The notes under the pieces are model-generated. The model saw only the letters and a list, made by a program, of their open reading frames with translations, ran no database searches and had not been told where the DNA came from. From Arthrobacter_B citreus (GTDB lineage Bacteria > Actinomycetota > Actinomycetes > Actinomycetales > Micrococcaceae), in NCBI RefSeq assembly GCF_042429235.1, contig NZ_JBHMBA010000020.1: a stretch of 64,000 nt of DNA; one strand, given 5' to 3'. Below, one piece after another: positions 1 through 8,261 of this stretch. How positions within the stretch are numbered: the first letter of the stretch is position 1; the number at the start of each line of letters is the position of its first letter. Both the position numbers and the translations under genes were made by a program.

Positions 1-13
1 AAAAAAGTCCTCT

Positions 14-32
14 CCGCCCACGGGGTGGGCGG
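14..32 (-). other. Hairpin plus T-run in rRNA leader
   Basis: An 8-bp GC-rich stem (CCGCCCAC with GTGGGCGG, loop of 3) is followed on the minus strand, 7 nt later, by six T at the window edge. It resembles an intrinsic terminator but lies downstream of boxA in the rRNA leader. It may be an attenuator read through by antitermination complexes, or part of the 16S processing stem. The 16S gene itself is outside the window. Confidence 0.45.
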
Positions 33-87
33 AAGAACCAGTTCAACCAATTAAAATAATTGGTATCAATAAACTTGGCACACTATT

Positions 88-103
88 GAGTTCTCAAACA
101 ACA
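88..103 (-). promoter_or_regulatory. boxA antitermination element of rRNA leader
   Basis: Read on the minus strand, this is TGTTGTTTGAGAACTC followed by AATAGTGTGCC. That is the actinobacterial form of boxA found just upstream of 16S rRNA, where NusB/NusE load for antitermination. No rRNA precedes it on this strand, so it is the 16S leader rather than the 16S-23S spacer. An rrn operon should start just left of position 1. Confidence 0.75.
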
Positions 104-294
104 GACTGCTTCCGGCACCGGCAGGCTCAGATCCAGGGGATCTTCCGCTCTGCGTCGCTCCGGAGCAACTTTTCTATCTTACCGCTCTGGTCTCAGACTG
201 TCAAAACGGCTGTTTGTCTGTCCGGCGAACCGGATGAAGCTCGAAGCTTCGTGACACTCAGCTGTTCTCGTTGCCTCGATCAGCGCGGGTATTA

Positions 295-324
295 ACTCTA
301 GCACGGTTTTGGGGCTGGGATAAA
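295..324 (-). promoter_or_regulatory. Candidate rRNA operon promoter
   Basis: On the minus strand an extended -10 (TGC then TAGAGT, 295-303) lies 18 bp downstream of a weak -35, TTTATC (319-324). It sits about 190 bp upstream of boxA, a typical distance for rrn promoters. TTGACG at 352-357 is too far away to be its -35 but could serve a second promoter. Between this and boxA I see no gene. Confidence 0.4.
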
Positions 325-374
325 CACCCTTGCGGGGATCCCGCGCAGCTGCGTCAAGTACCCCACAGTCAAGT

Positions 375-407
375 GCCCCGAGCCGGTCCGGAAGACCGGT
401 TCGGGGC
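375..407 (-). terminator. Terminator hairpin after glgB
   Basis: A 14-bp GC-rich stem (one G-T pair) with a 5-nt loop begins 17 bp past the stop codon of the maltokinase-branching enzyme gene. There is no T-run. It should separate the glgE operon from the downstream rRNA promoter on the same strand. Confidence 0.55.
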
Positions 408-423
408 AGCGCGTCAGGCCCGG

Positions 424-3400
424 TCAGACATCCTTTGGCTTCAGGTACAGCACCCCAAGCGGCGGAACGGTCAGGGTTGCCGATGCGGGCTGTCCGTTGC
501 AGGCGCCCTCCACCCCGGTAACAACACCCATGTTGCCCACTCCGGAACCACCGAATTCTGCGGCGTCGGTATTCAGCGCTTCCACCCACTCGCCGGCCCA
601 CGGCAGACCCAACCGGAAGTTCTCGTGCGGGGTGCCGGCAAAGTTGGCGATGCACACGAGCGGGTTGCCCTGGTGGTCGTACCGAATGAACGACAGGGCG
701 TTGCGGGCGCCGTCGTTCTCATTAATCCACTGGAAGCCGGCCGGCTCGTTGTCGCGGTCGAACAGCGCCGGAGTGTTCCGGTAGATCTCGTTCAGCTGCC
801 GGACCAGCAGTTGGACGCCCTTATGCTGCGGGGTATCCGTCAGGTACCAATCCAAGCCGTACTGCTCGGACCATTCAGCTTCCTGGCCGAACTCTGTGCC
901 CATGAAGATCAGCTGCTTGCCCGGGTGCGCCCACTGGAACGCCAGGTAGGCGCGCAGGTTGGCCAGCTGCTGCCAGCGGTCCCCCGGCATTTTGCGCAGG
1001 AGGGATCCCTTGCCGTGCACAACCTCGTCGTGGCTGATCGGCAGCAGGAAGTTCTCCGTATAGGCGTAGACCAGGGAGAACGTGAGCTTGGCGTGGTGGT
1101 ACATCCGGTTGATGGGGTCCTCGGACATGTACTCGAGGGTGTCGTGCATCCAGCCCATGTTCCACTTCAGGCCGAACCCCAGTCCTCCGCTGCTCGTGGG
1201 CTGAGTGACTCCGGGGAAAGCGGTGGATTCCTCAGCGATCATCACGATGCCCGGCACCCGGCGGTAGGCGGTGGCGTTGACTTCCTGGAGGAAGGAAATG
1301 GCTTCCAGGTTCTCCCGCCCGCCGAAAGCGTTGGGCCGCCACTGGTCCGCAGGACGCGAATAGTCCAGGTACAGCATGGAGGCCACGGCGTCCACGCGCA
1401 GTCCGTCGATGTGGAACTCTTCCAGCCAATAGATGGCGTTGGCCACCAGGAAGTTCCGGACCTCACGGCGTCCGTAGTCGAATATCAGCGTGCCCCAGTC
1501 CGGCTGCTCGCCGCGGAGCGGATCCCCGTGCTCGTACAGCGTTTGGCCGTCGAACTTCGCCAGCGCCCATTCGTCCTTGGGGAAGTGTCCGGGCACCCAG
1601 TCCAGAATGACGCCGATGCCGGCCTGGTGAAGCTTGTCCACCAGGTAGCGGAAGTCATCCGGATGCCCGAACCGGGCGGTGGGAGCGAAGTAGGACGTGA
1701 TCTGGTAGCCCCAGGACCCGCCGAACGGGTGCTCGGCAACCGGCATGAATTCCACATGGGTGAATCCCTGCCAGGTCACGTACTCCGCGAGCTGGTCCGC
1801 CAGCTGGCGGTAGTCCAGGCCCAGGCGCCACGACCCCAGATGCACCTCATATACGCTCATCGGCGCATTGTGCGGGTCACGGGCGGCCCGTGCTTCCATC
1901 CACTCGGCGTCCTCGAACTTGTAGGTGGATTCCACGACGCGGGAGCCGGTCAGCGGCGGCACCTCGGTGCCCTGCGCCATCGGGTCGGCCTTCTCGCGCC
2001 AGATTCCGTCGCTTCCAAGGATTTCGTATTTGTAGCGGGCGCCGGGCTGAACATCCGGGATAAAGATTTCCCATACCCCTGAGCCGCCCAGGGACCGCAT
2101 CGCGTTGAGCGTGCCGTCCCAGGCGTTGAAGTCGCCCTTAACGCGCACAGCCTGGGCGTTGGGGGCCCACACTGCAAAGCTGACACCGTCGATGTCGCCG
2201 AGGACGGACTTGTAGTGGTGCAGGTTCGCACCGAGCACCGTCCACAGCTTCTCGTGCCGGCCTTCACCGATGAGATGCAGATCGATCTCCCCCAGGGATG
2301 GCAGGAACCGGTAGGGGTCATCGAAGAGCTGCGGTTCCAAACCCTCATAGGTCACGTCAAGGCGATAGTCGGGAACCTGGCCGGGCCGGTCGGCCGGAAG
2401 GGTGCCAACCCAAATGCCGTTGTACTCGTGCTCAAGGTCCACCCGGCCCGCCGGCGTCACAGCCGTTACGGCTTTCGCCAGCGGACGCAGGGCGCGGATG
2501 GTAACCAAACCCTGCCCATCAACGTGGGCACCCAGAATGGCATGCGGCTGGTAGTAACGTCCCTCGGAAACAGCCTGCAGGATGTCGGTGGAAACCGGCA
2601 GCGGGTTTCGATGCACTGGTGCCGCGCTGACATCCCCCGGAGCGGCGGCGTCCTGAGCCGGTGCGGAAAGGGCCGGTTCGGGTGACACAGCCCCGGTGTC
2701 CGGCTGGGCGGGAAGCGCCGGTTCCGGCGAAGGATTCTTGGCCGCGGAGTCGGGCCGTGGGGTCTTATTCACTGGATTCTCTTCCTGGCTGCTCGTCCCG
2801 TGGGCTTGTTTGCGTGCCTGTTCCAGAATTTGCCGTACGGCAGCAACCGGAACACGGATCCAATCGGGACGATTGCGGATTTCATAAACAACTTCGTAAA
2901 GGGCCTTGTCCAGCCACAGGGCAAGGTAGAGCGGATCGCTGCGGTTTATCTGCGTGCCGGTTTCCTTTTCGTAACCCCGCAGGAACGCTTCAGAGGCGGT
3001 TGCTGCCCAGCGTGCGGCATCGAGGCCGCGGCGCTGTTGGCTGCGTGATCCGGGGGCTGCCGCTCCGTCGTCCGCATCGGCGCCTTCGACCAGCGCGACG
3101 CCGGCGGCGTAATCGATGGAGCGGAGCATGCCCACCACATCGCGCAGGGGGACGTCGGGGACACTGCGTTCGTCGGCGGGCCGCAGCGGCTCACCTTCAA
3201 AATCGAGGACCATCCAGCCGTGGCCACCAGATTTCAGGACCTGGCCCAGGTGGTAGTCGGCGTGAATTCGCTGGAGATTGGGCAGGGTTTCAAGCTCGGA
3301 GATTTGCTCGAGCAGATACTCCAGCGGTTGGTCGTACTCCCCCACGTAGCTGCGTGCTTCCTTCCACGCCCAGCGAATCCTGTTGCTCAGGGATTCAAGG

Positions 3401-4251
3401 AAGTCGGCACGTTCCGCGGCAGTGGGAGGCTGGCTGCCGAACGCCTGCGCCAGTTGCCGGTGGATCCTTCCGGTCACGGCGCCAAGCTCTTCCGCTTCAG
3501 CCGTGAAGTCGGTGCTGCTCAGGGCGGCTGCGGACGCAGTCCGCCAGGCATCCTCACTGTTGGGAATGAACTCCCGCAGGACGCTCAGGTGCCCGGTCAA
3601 CCATTCCCCGCCGTCGTCCGCCCGTGGATCCCGCCAGCTGCCGGTGACCCAGCCCAATGTGGCCGGGACATCCTGAGAGCCCGCGGCCGTGAGTTTGGCG
3701 CTGACTTCGACATCGGGGCTTTCGCCCGCAGCCAATACCCGGTAAAACTTCACGATCAGCTGGCTGGGCTCCACCGGCACCACCACCGAAGTGTTGGACT
3801 GCTCGCCCTTCATCAGTTTGGCGGGCACGGTCTGGTCAAAGGGCTGCCACTCATCGAACCCGCCCAGCGCCACGCCGTGCGTGTGTCCGTCAAGCGACGG
3901 CGACTGGGAGCGCATCAGCTCCAGCCACGCCGTCACGAAGACCGGATCGGCAGCGCCGTCGTAGAGCCAGCGCTCCCCCGCTTCCTGGTGCTGCGCCCGG
4001 CCCAGCAGGGACGAAGCCAGTTCAGGGACTTCGTCCTGGTGATAACTGACGGGCACACTGATGATGTCCGTGCGGTGGCCGGAGGACACCGCAACAAGGT
4101 GGACCTCCAGCTCCACCAATCCCGCGGGATCTTCCAGGCGGATGCCGCCCACCCGGTCCAGGGTCACGTCGCGGCCCTTCGCAGGGAACCAGCGCTGCGC
4201 CGGGAGCCAGGCAGTCAGGAGTTCAGGCAGGGACGGCGTCAGCTGGGTCAT
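424..4251 (-). CDS. glgB: Maltokinase / 1,4-alpha-glucan branching enzyme fusion
   Basis: A bifunctional enzyme of the GlgE pathway. Residues ~1-485 are a maltokinase (maltose + ATP to maltose 1-phosphate) with kinase loop HADYHLGQ near 330 and metal motif DFEGEP near 349. A Pro/Ala/Ser-rich linker (~487-547) leads to a GH13 branching enzyme that makes alpha-1,6 branches. In that part the nucleophile Asp is in RVDAVASM near 953, the acid/base Glu in AEEST near 1005, and SHDEVVHGKG near 1073. Its 1275 aa are about the sum of a separate Mak (~450) and GlgB (~730), and the frame is continuous. It is the last gene of the operon, and its ATG overlaps the treS stop by 4 bp. The fusion would couple supply of maltose 1-phosphate to branching of the product. 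Confidence 0.95.
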   Translation of the reverse strand: MTQLTPSLPELLTAWLPAQRWFPAKGRDVTLDRVGGIRLEDPAGLVELEVHLVAVSSGHRTDIISVPVSYHQDEVPELASSLLGRAQHQEAGERWLYDGAADPVFVTAWLELMRSQSPSLDGHTHGVALGGFDEWQPFDQTVPAKLMKGEQSNTSVVVPVEPSQLIVKFYRVLAAGESPDVEVSAKLTAAGSQDVPATLGWVTGSWRDPRADDGGEWLTGHLSVLREFIPNSEDAWRTASAAALSSTDFTAEAEELGAVTGRIHRQLAQAFGSQPPTAAERADFLESLSNRIRWAWKEARSYVGEYDQPLEYLLEQISELETLPNLQRIHADYHLGQVLKSGGHGWMVLDFEGEPLRPADERSVPDVPLRDVVGMLRSIDYAAGVALVEGADADDGAAAPGSRSQQRRGLDAARWAATASEAFLRGYEKETGTQINRSDPLYLALWLDKALYEVVYEIRNRPDWIRVPVAAVRQILEQARKQAHGTSSQEENPVNKTPRPDSAAKNPSPEPALPAQPDTGAVSPEPALSAPAQDAAAPGDVSAAPVHRNPLPVSTDILQAVSEGRYYQPHAILGAHVDGQGLVTIRALRPLAKAVTAVTPAGRVDLEHEYNGIWVGTLPADRPGQVPDYRLDVTYEGLEPQLFDDPYRFLPSLGEIDLHLIGEGRHEKLWTVLGANLHHYKSVLGDIDGVSFAVWAPNAQAVRVKGDFNAWDGTLNAMRSLGGSGVWEIFIPDVQPGARYKYEILGSDGIWREKADPMAQGTEVPPLTGSRVVESTYKFEDAEWMEARAARDPHNAPMSVYEVHLGSWRLGLDYRQLADQLAEYVTWQGFTHVEFMPVAEHPFGGSWGYQITSYFAPTARFGHPDDFRYLVDKLHQAGIGVILDWVPGHFPKDEWALAKFDGQTLYEHGDPLRGEQPDWGTLIFDYGRREVRNFLVANAIYWLEEFHIDGLRVDAVASMLYLDYSRPADQWRPNAFGGRENLEAISFLQEVNATAYRRVPGIVMIAEESTAFPGVTQPTSSGGLGFGLKWNMGWMHDTLEYMSEDPINRMYHHAKLTFSLVYAYTENFLLPISHDEVVHGKGSLLRKMPGDRWQQLANLRAYLAFQWAHPGKQLIFMGTEFGQEAEWSEQYGLDWYLTDTPQHKGVQLLVRQLNEIYRNTPALFDRDNEPAGFQWINENDGARNALSFIRYDHQGNPLVCIANFAGTPHENFRLGLPWAGEWVEALNTDAAEFGGSGVGNMGVVTGVEGACNGQPASATLTVPPLGVLYLKPKDV

Positions 4252-6017
4252 TTCTTCACTGCCTCCGAGATGGGAATCAGGGGGATCGCTTCGGTCTGGG
4301 GCGAGGACATGTTGGACTTTGGCGAACGCAGCCGCAGCCAGTAGAAGTCATGGCTGCCCAGGGTCAGGGTCACCGACCCGTCCGGCCCGAAGGCGGGGAA
4401 GGGCGTTCCGCCGAAAGCGTCCCGCAGGCCGCGGCCGGCATATTCCGGCAGGCTGACCGTGGCCGAGACCGGGTGCTGGGACAGGTTGAAGATGCAGAAC
4501 ATGACTTCCCCGACCTCTCCCTCGGGGTTGTCCTCCGGCAGTTCACGCAGGAACGCGAGCACGGACTCGGCTTCGGTGGGCACGTTCCGGTAGGAGCCCA
4601 GGCCGAACGCGGGGTGCGTCCGGCGGACCATGATCATTTGCCGGATCCAGTGCAGCAGCGAACTGGAGCTCGCCAGCTGCGCCTCAACATTCACATGGTT
4701 GAAGTGGTAGACCAGCGACTGGACCACCGGCAGGTACAGCTTGCCGGGGTCGGCGGTGGAGAAACCGGCGTTGCGGTCCGGATTCCACTGCATGGGCGTC
4801 CGCGAGGAATCCCGGTCCTCGAGCCAGATGTTGTCGCCCATGCCCAGCTCATCCCCGTAATAGAGGAAGGGACTTCCCGGCAGTGAAAGCAGCAGCGCAT
4901 GGATGAGTTCGATTTCCGACCGCGAGTTGTCCAGCAGCGGCGCCAGCCGGCGCCGGATGCCGATGTTGGCACGCATGCGGGAGTCCGGGGCATACCAGCC
5001 GAGCATCGCCTGGCGCTCCTCGTTGGTCACCATCTCCAGGGTCAGCTCGTCGTGGTTGCGCAGGAACGTTCCCCACTGGGCGCCTGAGGGGATGGCCGGA
5101 GTTTCCTCCATGGTCTGGATGATGGGCGCCGCCTTCTGGTCGCGCAGGGCGTAGAAGAGGCGGGGCATGATGGGGAAGTGGAAAGCCATGTGGCATTCCG
5201 CTCCGGTCTCGTCGCCGAAATACTCCACGACCTCGTGCGGCATCTGGTTTGCTTCGGCCACGATGACGCGTCCGGGGTAGTTTTCATCCACCATGGTGCG
5301 CAGGTCCTTGAGGAACCGGTGCGTTGCCGGCAGGTTCTCGCAGTTGGTGCCATCCTCTTCGAAAAGATACGGGATGGCGTCGGCACGGAAACCGTCGATG
5401 CCCTGGTCCAGCCAGAAGCGGACGACGTCGAAGATGGCCTCGACAACCTTGGGGTTCTCAAAGTTGAGGTCAGGCTGGTGGCTGAAGAACCGGTGCCAGT
5501 AGAACTGGCGGCGCACCGGGTCAAAAGCCCAGTTCGACTCTTCGGTGTCCACAAAGATGATGCGCGCGTCTTCGTACTTCTGGTCCGTGTCCGACCAGAC
5601 GTAGAAGTCGCCGTAGGGGCCCTCCGGGTCGCTGCGGGATTCTTCGAACCAGGGGTGCTTGTCCGAGGTGTGGTTCAGCGGCAGGTCAATGATGACCCGC
5701 ACGCCGCGGGCGTGGGCCTCGGCGACCAGGCGCTTGAAATCGCTGATGGTGCCGAACTCGTCCAGGACATCGTAGTAATCCGAGATGTCGTAGCCGCCGT
5801 CACGCAGCGGGGATTTGAAGAACGGCGGAAGCCACAGGCAATCCACGCCGAGCCACTGCAGGTAGTCAAGCTTGTCGATCAATCCCGTAAAGTCGCCGGA
5901 GCCGTCCCCGTTGGCATCTGCGAAACCGCGCACGAGGACTTCGTAGAAGACGGCCTTGCGGTACCAGTGGGGATCATTGGTGAGCCCGGGAGCGTGCAGC
6001 TGAAACGGGTTGGGCAC
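4248..6017 (-). CDS. treS: Trehalose synthase (maltose alpha-D-glucosyltransferase)
   Basis: A cytoplasmic GH13 enzyme that interconverts trehalose and maltose and so feeds maltose to the maltokinase encoded next. The family opening is present (HWYRKAVFYEVLVRGFAD). The nucleophile Asp is in GFRADAIPYLF near residue 213, the general acid Glu in VAEANQMP, and RNHDELT lies near 320. At 589 aa it has normal length and lacks the C-terminal maltokinase seen in some TreS fusions; here Mak is fused to GlgB instead. It starts with GTG, which shares its first G with the glgE TAG stop, so the two are translationally coupled. Confidence 0.96.
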   Translation of the reverse strand: MPNPFQLHAPGLTNDPHWYRKAVFYEVLVRGFADANGDGSGDFTGLIDKLDYLQWLGVDCLWLPPFFKSPLRDGGYDISDYYDVLDEFGTISDFKRLVAEAHARGVRVIIDLPLNHTSDKHPWFEESRSDPEGPYGDFYVWSDTDQKYEDARIIFVDTEESNWAFDPVRRQFYWHRFFSHQPDLNFENPKVVEAIFDVVRFWLDQGIDGFRADAIPYLFEEDGTNCENLPATHRFLKDLRTMVDENYPGRVIVAEANQMPHEVVEYFGDETGAECHMAFHFPIMPRLFYALRDQKAAPIIQTMEETPAIPSGAQWGTFLRNHDELTLEMVTNEERQAMLGWYAPDSRMRANIGIRRRLAPLLDNSRSEIELIHALLLSLPGSPFLYYGDELGMGDNIWLEDRDSSRTPMQWNPDRNAGFSTADPGKLYLPVVQSLVYHFNHVNVEAQLASSSSLLHWIRQMIMVRRTHPAFGLGSYRNVPTEAESVLAFLRELPEDNPEGEVGEVMFCIFNLSQHPVSATVSLPEYAGRGLRDAFGGTPFPAFGPDGSVTLTLGSHDFYWLRLRSPKSNMSSPQTEAIPLIPISEAVKK

Positions 6018-8068
6018 TAGGAGTTCCTCCGAACTGACAGAATGTGGGCGGGTTCGAAATGGGCGTCCAGTCGGACGTAGTTGTGAGCTCCCCAGCGCCA
6101 GCTCTGGCCGCTGATGAGGTCATCCACCCAATAGGTTCCATCCTCGTTGAAGTCCTGTGGGTCCAGATGCAGGGCTGCGAGATCCAGCGAAACCGTGCAT
6201 TCCCGAGCGCTGTGGGGGTCGGTGTTGACCACAATGATCAGGGTGTCCTTGCTCGACGGGTCACCGGGCCGGACCTGCTTGTGCTTGGAATATGCGACCG
6301 TTGCCTCGTCCGTGGTCGAATGCACGGTCAGGTTCTGCAGGTCACCCAGCGCCGGGTGGGTCCGGCGGATTTCGTTCAGCCGCGTGATGTAGGGCGCCAG
6401 GCTGCGGCCCTCGGCCTCAGCCGCGGCGAAATCGCGCTGCTTGTATTCGAATTTCTCGTTGTCGATATATTCCTCGGCACCCGGCCGGGCAACATGCTCA
6501 TACAGCTCGTACCCGGCGTAGACGCCCCACAGCGGGCTGGCCGTGGACGCCAGCGCGGCGCGGATCTTGAAGGCTGCGGGACCTCCGTACTGCAGGAACT
6601 CGGTGAGGATATCCGGGGTGTTGACGAAGAAGTTGGGCCGGAAGAACGCCGCGGTTTCCGACGACACCTCGGTGAAGTACTCCTCGAGTTCCTTCCGGGT
6701 GTTGCGCCAGGTGAAGTAGGTGTAGGACTGCTGGAATCCGGCCATGCCCAGGGCGTGCATGACGGCGGGGCGGGTGAATGCCTCAGCCAGGAAGATCACT
6801 TCGGGGTGCTTGTCATTGACGGATTTGATCAGCCATTCCCAGAACCTCAACGGCTTGGTGTGCGGATTATCAACGCGGAAAATCTTTACGCCGTGACCAA
6901 TCCACATCAGGACGATTCGCAGTATCTCCTCCGACAGACCGGTGTAGTCGTTGTCGAAGTTCAGCGGATAAATGTCCTGGTACTTTTTCGGCGGGTTTTC
7001 GGCGTAGGCGATTGAGCCGTCCACCCGAGTGGTGAACCATTCCGGATGGCTGCTCACCCACGGGTGGTCCGGCGATGCCTGGAGCGCAAGGTCAATCGCA
7101 ACCTCCAGGTTCAGTTCGCGGGCGGTGTCCACAAAGGCATCGAAGTCCTCGAAGGTGCCCAAATCAGGGTGGATGGCGTCATGTCCGCCGTCCGCGGAGC
7201 CAATGGCCCACGGCGAGCCGGGATCCCGGGGTCCGGCCACAAGGGTGTTGTTGGGGCCCTTCCGGTGCGTGGTTCCAATCGGATGCACCGGCGGCAGATA
7301 GATAACGTCGAAGCCCATGCGTGAAACCCGCTCCAGGCTGCGGGCCGCCGTGCGGAACGTGCCGGAGGTCCATTCGCGGGTGGTGGGGTCCAGCACCGCG
7401 CCTTCGGACCGGGGAAAGAACTCGTACCAAGATCCGCGGCCGGCCAGTTCCCGCTCCACCCGGAGGGGGAAACGGGCGCTGCTGGTCACCAGGTCCCGAA
7501 TCGGCTCCCGGCCAATGACGTCGAGCACCGCATCGGAACTTCCTGCGGCAAACCGGTCCTCCACGGGGAGCCCGGAGTCGGCAAGGGTGTCCGCGGCGGC
7601 ATTGAAGACTGCGGCGTCCTCCGCGCTGCGTCCAGCGGCGGCGGACCTGAAGAGGGCAACGCCTTCGGCGAGCATCAGTTCCACGTCGACGCAGGCGGCG
7701 ATCTTGACCTCGGCGTTGTGGTGCCATGTTCCGTACACGTCGGCCCAGCCTTCGACGGCGAAGCTCCAGTTTCCGGTGGCTTCCGGCCGGAGCAGCGCGC
7801 CCCAGCGGTCCAGCCCAATCCCGACGGGGTGCATGCGGACCCGCTGCACTTCCAGCCCCTCGGGGTCATACAACACAGCGCTGACGCCCACGAGGTCATG
7901 GCCTTCGCGGAACACGGTGGCCCCCACTACGAGGTCTTCACCGGGAATGGCTTTGGCCGGGATGCGGCCGCATTCCACCACCGGAGTCACATTGTTGATG
8001 GGAATCCGGCCGAACCGGAGTTCCTCAGCGGGCAGGTCTTTGGATGGCATCGCACTGGAACTGGTCAC
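6017..8068 (-). CDS. glgE: Alpha-1,4-glucan:maltose-1-phosphate maltosyltransferase
   Basis: Transfers maltosyl units from maltose 1-phosphate to the non-reducing ends of alpha-1,4-glucan; it is the committed step of the GlgE route. The protein has the GlgE N-terminal domain and a GH13 core with the nucleophile Asp in IFRVDNPHTKP (near residue 399) and Glu in FLAEAFTRP. Its 683 aa are typical. It is the first gene of glgE-treS-mak/glgB. The GTG start is preceded by TAACGT at a 7-nt distance with no Shine-Dalgarno, so the mRNA is probably leaderless. Confidence 0.96.
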   Translation of the reverse strand: MTSSSAMPSKDLPAEELRFGRIPINNVTPVVECGRIPAKAIPGEDLVVGATVFREGHDLVGVSAVLYDPEGLEVQRVRMHPVGIGLDRWGALLRPEATGNWSFAVEGWADVYGTWHHNAEVKIAACVDVELMLAEGVALFRSAAAGRSAEDAAVFNAAADTLADSGLPVEDRFAAGSSDAVLDVIGREPIRDLVTSSARFPLRVERELAGRGSWYEFFPRSEGAVLDPTTREWTSGTFRTAARSLERVSRMGFDVIYLPPVHPIGTTHRKGPNNTLVAGPRDPGSPWAIGSADGGHDAIHPDLGTFEDFDAFVDTARELNLEVAIDLALQASPDHPWVSSHPEWFTTRVDGSIAYAENPPKKYQDIYPLNFDNDYTGLSEEILRIVLMWIGHGVKIFRVDNPHTKPLRFWEWLIKSVNDKHPEVIFLAEAFTRPAVMHALGMAGFQQSYTYFTWRNTRKELEEYFTEVSSETAAFFRPNFFVNTPDILTEFLQYGGPAAFKIRAALASTASPLWGVYAGYELYEHVARPGAEEYIDNEKFEYKQRDFAAAEAEGRSLAPYITRLNEIRRTHPALGDLQNLTVHSTTDEATVAYSKHKQVRPGDPSSKDTLIIVVNTDPHSARECTVSLDLAALHLDPQDFNEDGTYWVDDLISGQSWRWGAHNYVRLDAHFEPAHILSVRRNS

Positions 8069-8081
8069 AGACTAGACGTTA
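8066..8081 (-). promoter_or_regulatory. Leaderless promoter of glgE
   Basis: A -10 box TAACGT (8076-8081) lies 7 nt before the GTG start of glgE, and no ribosome-binding site is visible. Transcription should begin at or next to the start codon. The 190-bp gap to glgP holds divergent promoters of the same type. Confidence 0.5.
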
Positions 8082-8245
8082 GCGACAATCGGGGCAGAAT
8101 GCTAAGGCAACGTACTTTCCCGTGTTTTCCCGCAGGTGGCACCGCGTATTACGCTATTTCCCCGGCCTGTGCCGAAGCGAAGCCAGGTGGGCGTCATTTC
8201 CCTGATTCTTTGGTCCACCCATCCCCTTTGATGCCGGGTTTGCGC

Positions 8246-8261
8246 TAGCGTAACCGGGGTG
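8246..8261 (+). promoter_or_regulatory. Leaderless promoter of glgP
   Basis: TAGCGT (8246-8251), 7 nt, then the GTG start. No Shine-Dalgarno sequence is present. It is divergent from the similar glgE promoter. Confidence 0.45.

Noticed and set aside
271..2082. Long open frame antisense to glgB (603 aa)
   Set aside because: Its length comes from high GC and codon bias of the real gene. No recognisable motif.
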